A program made the translations under genes and the position numbers. DNA of 64,000 nt from Ophiostoma sp. CBS 140.51 (lineage: Eukaryota; Ascomycota; Sordariomycetes; Ophiostomatales; Ophiostomataceae): the NCBI GenBank assembly GCA_029298735.1, contig JANSLP010000026.1:154590-218589 (forward strand), written 5' to 3'. A model generated the notes under the pieces. That model saw nothing but the letters and a program-made list of their open reading frames with translations, had not been told where the DNA came from and did no database searches. Positions 58,437 through 64,000 of this stretch are shown piece by piece. Position 1 is the first letter of the stretch. Every line of letters starts with the position of its first letter.

Positions 58437-59279
58437 CTTGATGACTGTGGGTGCTGATGAAAATGCTGGTGAATGAGAGATGTGTGTTTGAGATGGAGAA
58501 AGTGGATGATGATCCGGAGTCAAACAAAACGTGGCGATCGTCAACACTTTATACTTTGTGTCGCAAAATTGAAGTATGCTCCGAGCGTCACCGCAGTCGA
58601 CATGCCAGTGCCCTGTTCTCTGGATCCTGCATTCTCACAGACATGGTGTTCTTTGACGTTTGACTTCATGAGAAAAACTTCAGCACAAGATCGGCCTCTT
58701 TTTCGGGGTTTTGAATTCCGATTCACCCATACCCCAGACATTACTAGGTGGTGGCGGTGCCAGCTAGTCCCATCTAGTCGAAGCTCAAAACTCCCGGCTC
58801 CGCATCCTCCGCAGTATCCCCACGTTCTGTCCCCGCGTTCACCCGGAATTGTAATCGAGAACAACTACGACGTACGTCATGTCCAGTTCTTTACCCCAGT
58901 CTGTTCCAATATGAGCCATTTGAAAAATACATTTTCAGGGGTTATCGCTTGCCAACGAGATCGTGTTTTAATTTTCTCATTTAGGGTATGACACCTGTCG
59001 ATGAATCACTTGACGAGCTTGTATGCAACATGCAAGGCAAGGCTTCAATGGGAACAGCACCGCCCTCAATTTTCTCCGACTGTAAATCCTAACTTGATGT
59101 TGTCAAGGTTAATAGTAGGTAGAGTATTGTCCCTATGTAATAACAAGTACCGTAAAGGCTTCGATGGCGGTGTTGCAAGGGGTAAACAAAATCCCGCCCA
59201 ATTCTTTTTCTTTTAAAAAATAAAGATTGCTTTTCAAAACTGTACAGGTGAATTTTCGACCCTAATTTATGAGTTGGTA
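58437..59279. other. Promoter of the sugar transporter and spacer to the LINE
   Basis: No gene is visible. It contains a CGG-N11-CCG site at 58704. The right end of this stretch grades into the retrotransposon, whose 5' boundary I cannot place exactly. Confidence 0.5.
58704..58720. promoter_or_regulatory. CGG-N11-CCG site upstream of the sugar transporter
   Basis: CGG GGTTTTGAATT CCG then A, 268 bp upstream of the start. It shares AATTCCGATTC with the 43437 site but has one more base between the half-sites. Confidence 0.3.
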
Positions 59280-59394
59280 AAATTGTCACCATCACATAAT
59301 AATCCAACAAAGAATAGATCTTTTATCGTTTCGATCACCCCTTACTACCTTATTGTCCATCCCGACACCCCGTGCCACCCGCACTGCCGCCGGC

Positions 59395-60666
59395 ATGCCC
59401 ACCGCCGCGGTCAGCGCGCCACGGGCCGCTTCGGCACGGCTCCGCGGCATAGCCGCCCCGCCACCCCCGACGACGGCCAACAAGCGCGCTCGGCCTCCCA
59501 CTGCAGACAGCTTGACACCGGCTGGCAGCCCATTGCACCGCCCCACGAACGACGTCATCACCGCCCCCGAAAGCCTACAACGCTCCCCGACTAAACGCAG
59601 CCGTACGTCGGGCACCACGACGTCCGCCACTCCCTCTACGCTGCCTGCCTAAAACGATACACCCACTACCCCCACGACCCCGATAAACCCAGCCACCGAG
59701 CACACCATCCTGCCGTTAACCGGGCCACTCACCACCGCCGTCCCGGAGGACGTTGCCAAGATCTGTGGGATCCCGAATGGATACGCCGACGCCCTCACCA
59801 CCGCCCTCTCTATCGTATACAAGGTAGATGACCGCGTGGGTGCGGCCGTTGACACGATCCTGCAACGGCTCTTCTACACCGTCATCTCGCAGGCACACCA
59901 CGTTGCCACGATACCGCCTCCGGCCACGACGGCCGCACCGGCCATGGCTGCTAATCCGTCACCCACATACGCCTCTCGCGTCACCTCGCAAACCACCCCT
60001 ATGCCACAATAAATAAACAATAGCCACAGTAACACCCGCACCACAGCAACGAAGCCACGATACGAGGAGGTTATCCTCTATACTAGCCGTATGACGTTAC
60101 CACCGTTATGCGAGACTATTGTCAACGCCGTTAAGTCTGCCGCCGGCGGCCGTACACCAGCCCACGCCGTACGCCAACTCCCGGGCGGCGACAGCGCCGT
60201 TGTCTTCCCGAGAGGGACGGACCGGTGGTACGTTGAGGACGTGTCTTGGGCCAAGGACATCGGTGCTAACGTCACGATTACTGGCCCGAGAGTCGTTCTC
60301 TACGGTATACCGGCCGCTACTCTTCTCGATAAAGCACAAAATATTCACGACAGATTAAACGTACCTTGCCGAGTCCTCCAAGTACGCCCTATGATCCGCC
60401 GTGACGGCCCGCCGGCCAGCGTCGGTAGCCTATGCTTCACCGTGGCCACCGACGCCGACGCCGCTTTACTTATCCGGGACGGAGCTATCCTCGACTACTA
60501 CCTCCACCGCGCCGTCCCGTACAAGCTAGACACTAGGCCACAGATTTACCACCGCTACCAGACATGGGACCATAACGCACGGAACTGCCGCAAGCCCCCC
60601 CGGTGTACACACTGCGGAGGTGCCCACGGGAGCCCCTCCTGCGATAAGCCCCCCGATAAGAGATAA
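59395..60666 (+). pseudogene. LINE ORF1 (Gag-like, zinc-knuckle protein), broken by two stops
   Basis: One continuous frame of 424 codons from an ATG at 59395 to the TAA at 60664-60666, interrupted by TAA at 59650 and 60010. The N-terminal part is Pro/Thr/Ala-rich and low-complexity. The C-terminal part resembles the nucleic-acid-binding part of fungal LINE ORF1 proteins and ends in zinc knuckles. The second knuckle is intact (CTHC...H...C). In the first, the two leading Cys positions read Tyr (TAC) while the His and last Cys remain. Both stops are explained by CAA to TAA and the Tyr codons by TGC to TAC. No frameshift was needed. Confidence 0.8.
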
Positions 60667-60836
60667 TACCCGAACTACCGGGGGCCTCACCCGGCATACT
60701 CTCGTACCTACCCCTTTTACTAAAACTATCTGACCGAATACCGTGACGCTAGCGGCACGGGCCGTCGCCCGCCGCCCGCCCGCCCCGATATATCTACCAC
60801 GATACACACACCACAGCTACCCCCTCTATCTCTATA

Positions 60837-63800
60837 ATGGTAGTAATTATTTTATGGAATATAAATAAAATAAACGACCATGCGTAGATAGCGCTATACT
60901 ACGTAGATACTCTCGGCGCCGACGTCGTCTTTCTCCAAGAAATAGTCAAGACTAAGAACGGCGACGCCCCCGGGCCGGCCTCCGGTAGATACTATAAACT
61001 CTGGGCCGGGGAGGGACGCCTTGCCGGCTACGTTACAAAGCGCCTACCGCTGTCTTACTGGGACTATACGGCTAAAAAAGACCTTATCCACATCACGATT
61101 TATACATAAGAACGCCCTCTTTATATCCTCGGTATATATAGCGAGCCTTTAACCGCCGGCCCACGGCCGTAGAACTCGCCGCTCTCCCGCCCTATATCCC
61201 TACCACTCCTTAGCCCCGACGCGGACGTCATCCTCATAGAAGACGTTAACCTCCACCACCCTCTCTAGGACACGGCCGGACGGACCTCCGTACATACCCG
61301 TACTCTCCTAGACCTCATAGATAAATAGGGCCTATCCTTATTAACGCCTCCGGGCACACCGACGTGGCAATCGAAAGGCGACCGGTCCCACCACCGGCCG
61401 TCGACCATAGACCACACGTAGGCCTCTCCACGCCTCCGAGCTACGCACTCCGTACTCGACTAGCCGGGCTCCGACTATACGCCACAGGTCTGCTCCGTCC
61501 CGGCAACGACACCACTAGCACTAGTAGACGGCTTCTACTGGTCCCGTCTCGACCAAGACAGGGCCGCCGCCCTTAGACGACTTATTTTACTCCCAACACC
61601 ACCGTCACCAAGCTCCGTTACCGAGCTCGAACGCCAGACCGATAATTTAATCGGTAAGCTTACCGGTATTATATATGCGTGCGTCCCGGCCAAGTCACCT
61701 CCTCGAGGACGGCGCTCCCCGGGCTAGGACACAGCTACCGCCGCCGCCACCGACACTCTTCGCGCCGCAGAAAGGAGAGTACGGGCTAGGGACCAGTCTA
61801 CGGCCGCGCACGACGCCGTACGAGAGGCACGACGGACACAACAACGTACTCTCCGTCGCACCGGTACCCGCCACTAGCGGACTATCTTATTCAAGGCCTC
61901 GGCGAAAGACACGGACTTATAAAGGCTAGAAAAATAGGCTCGCTCGCGGAGCCATACCCCCTCCGCTCCTCCGCTCCTCCCCCCGTTACGGCGCCCGGAC
62001 GGGATATACGCTACCCACGTTAACGATAAAGCGGAGATCCTCTTCCGCCGCTTCTTCCCGACTCCTAACGCCGTACTACCTCCACCGCCGCCCGCGACAC
62101 CGCACGGCCGTATCTTTATTAGCTAAAATATCTCCATAGACGACGTCACGGCAGCAGTCCACCGTACCTCTCCGAGGAAAGCGCCGGGACCGGACCAAAT
62201 ATCGAACGCACTCCTCCGCGCTTGCGGCGACTCTCTCTTCCCATAGCTCCGTAACATCGCCACCGCCAACCTCTACCTCGGCCACTAGCCGTCACACTTC
62301 AAGGCGTCCCGCACAATAATTATCCCAAAACCCGGCAAAACCGCGAGAGAGAGATAAGAAGCAAAAGGGTGGCGCCCGATCGCGCTACTTAATACCGTCG
62401 GTAAAGTTATCGAAGCTATCGTGGCCCGCCGGCTAGCCGAGACAGCAGAAGAAAACAAGCTCCTCCCGGAGGGTCAAATGGGTAACCGGCGCTACCGGTC
62501 GACAGAGCTCGCGGCCCGCCTCCTTACCGATACCGTACGGGGCGCGTGGAGCGCCGGCGACACGGCGTCCCTCCTCCAACTCGATATCCAAGGCGCCTTT
62601 AATAACGTCTACCACGGGTGGCTCATCTACACACTACATACTCTCCACCTCCCGTACTGGATTATTAAATAGATAACGAATTACTTGATACGCCGGACGA
62701 CGGAGCTCGCCTTCGACGGTAAGGTAGCCCCGGCACGGCCCGTTACCGCTGGCGTCCCTCAGGGGTCCCCGTTATTACCTATCCTCTTTATCCTCTTTAC
62801 GACACCACTCTACCAAGCTCTCCGCCGCTACCACAGAATTATTACTCTCGGGTTCGCAGACGATACCAACCTTCTCGCGAGCGGTCGTACGACAAGCTTT
62901 TACTGTTACCTCTTACGGGAGGCATGGACTACCGTCACGAAGTGGGCACAGCCGAGAGGCGTCGTATTCGAGCCGGCGAAGAGCGAGCTACTCCACTTCT
63001 CTCGCGCCCATATAGCCCCGACGACGACGCTGTCGCTCGATCGGACCACTGTCCTTACTCCCCGTTAGTCGGCCCGCTTTCTCGGTATCTGGCTTGATAG
63101 GAAGCTCCTCTTCTCGGAGCACCTCCGATAAATAAAACGCCGTCTCACTACGTAACGCAACGCCCTCACGAGACTTACCGGGAAGACGTGGGGCTGCACG
63201 CTCCCGTGGGCCCGTACAATCTATACGGCAGTCCTCCGGAGCACAGCAGCCTACGGCGCGAGTATCTTCCTCCCGGAGAAGAATAACCGCCGGCCGACGA
63301 CCTCCCTTGATACGATCTTCCACAGCTACCTCCGTACCGTCATCGGGGCCTACCGGTCTACGCCTATTCATCTCCTCCACTCCGAGGCAGGTATACCGCC
63401 GTTAAGCCTCTACTTAGCCTACCGCCGCGCCGTCTTCCTATCACGGCCAGACTACCAGGCGAAAGCCCGAGCTATCCGGAGCGTAGTCCGTCGTCCTCGA
63501 CCGTTTACTAATTATTACCCTCCTATCCCCGCTCCACCGCCGCCACTTACCCCCAAAGAGACGGACTGGACGGCTGTCACCGACCGTTGGAAGGCCCTTT
63601 AGCAACAGGACGCAAGCAAAGGTTACTCCGCGAGATCTCTCGCGGCACGGACACCGAGCTGGACAGCACGGGCCGTACGGCGCCGCCACCTCCACCTCAC
63701 CAAGGCCGAAAGCAGCCTCCTTACACAAATCCGGACCGGCCACATCGGCCTCCGTGCATACCTCTATCGACAAGGCGCCGCAGACTCACCAACATGCATA

Positions 63801-64000
63801 TGCGGGGCCGAAGACGAGACCCCGGCCCACGTCCTCCTGTCATGTACAGAAACACCCCCAAGACCGTCAGACTGGCCACAGACACCGACGGACCTAGACC
63901 ACCGCCTGCAGGCGGGCCTCACGGCCCGACCGCTCCTCCGGTGGCTTATTCGAAGCGAGAGGCTCCCGGAGTACCGCCTAGCCAAGGAGCTAGAGAGGTC
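60837..64000 (+). pseudogene. LINE ORF2 (endonuclease-reverse transcriptase), broken by about 20 stops
   Basis: One frame of at least 1054 codons from the ATG at 60837 to the window edge, with about 20 in-frame stops, all TAA or TAG. The endonuclease part begins with the LWNINK-like block and VVFLQE metal-binding motif, and continues through an NLHHPL segment whose following Trp is a stop. The reverse transcriptase part (about 62.3-63.1 kb) has GWRPIALLN, LDIQGAFNNV, GVPQGSPL and the catalytic FADD in GFADDTNLLA. A Cys-rich CxCG...H...C finger near 63.79-63.84 kb closes the visible part. The protein cannot be made as it stands. Confidence 0.85.

Larger units (their letters stand above)
59280..64000 (+). 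mobile_element. Non-LTR (LINE, Tad-like) retrotransposon, RIP-mutated, truncated by window edge
   Basis: Two consecutive degenerate ORFs: a Gag-like ORF1 with zinc knuckles and an ORF2 with an apurinic-type endonuclease followed by reverse transcriptase. The order and the C-terminal Cys/His finger match Tad-like elements of filamentous fungi. No LTR is seen. The 3' end lies beyond 64000 and the 5' end is uncertain (59.28-59.39 kb). The sequence is unusually rich in TpA, and each ORF stays in a single frame despite many stops. Confidence 0.85.

Noticed and set aside
60837..64000. Reassigned stop codons (TAA/TAG read as sense) in the LINE
   Set aside because: All host genes in the window end normally at TAA, TAG or TGA. 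The stops are explained by CpA-type mutation, and Cys-to-Tyr changes show the same process.
1..64000. CRISPR arrays, bacterial operons, riboswitches
   Set aside because: Spliced eukaryotic genes throughout; no spaced direct-repeat array or bacterial-type gene organisation was seen.

Overview
The window is nuclear DNA of a filamentous ascomycete (Pezizomycotina, probably Sordariomycetes). Genes have short GT-AG introns (about 50-165 nt), GC-rich third codon positions, C/A-rich leaders before the start codon and long gene-poor spacers. The families are typical of moulds: a Ste11-type MAPKKK, a GPI-anchored aspartic protease, a LaeA-like methyltransferase, Zn2Cys6 regulator, MFS transporters and a mutated LINE. 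I cannot name the species.

Layout: 0.3-36.9 kb is mostly housekeeping or general cell biology. In order: MAPKKK STE11 (+), secreted aspartic protease (-), V-ATPase proteolipid with a 13-nt micro-exon (+), VPS18 (-), TAM/LaeA-like methyltransferase (-), NDP-glucose 4,6-dehydratase (-), TPT-type sugar-phosphate/nucleotide-sugar transporter (+), glycyl-tRNA synthetase lacking its anticodon-binding domain (+), and an MFS transporter (+). Two large stretches (16.0-22.2 kb and 23.8-29.2 kb) hold no gene I can support. A class II tRNA gene lies at 37.7 kb.

38.9-58.4 kb is the most interesting part. It is a compact set of nine genes that reads as a metabolic gene cluster: Zn2Cys6 activator, short-chain polyol/ketose dehydrogenase, dihydroxyacetone-synthase-type transketolase, zinc-dependent polyol dehydrogenase, Baeyer-Villiger-type flavoprotein monooxygenase, a 6-phosphofructo-2-kinase whose phosphatase site is destroyed, a succinate-semialdehyde-type aldehyde dehydrogenase, a tartrate/D-malate-type oxidative decarboxylase and a sugar transporter. 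Most are arranged as divergent pairs. Five of the six upstream spacers (counting that of the regulator) carry a CGG-N10-CCG palindrome, the kind of site bound by dimeric Zn2Cys6 proteins. The sixth, that of the transporter, has an N11 version. My inference is a regulated pathway for taking up and oxidising an unusual sugar, polyol or sugar acid, with a dedicated fructose-2,6-bisphosphate source to adjust glycolysis. The substrate is unknown.

59.3-64.0 kb is a Tad/LINE-like non-LTR retrotransposon running off the right edge. Both ORFs keep one frame throughout but are broken by 22 stop codons, all TAA or TAG and none TGA, the signature of repeat-induced point mutation (RIP). The element borders the transporter end of the cluster.
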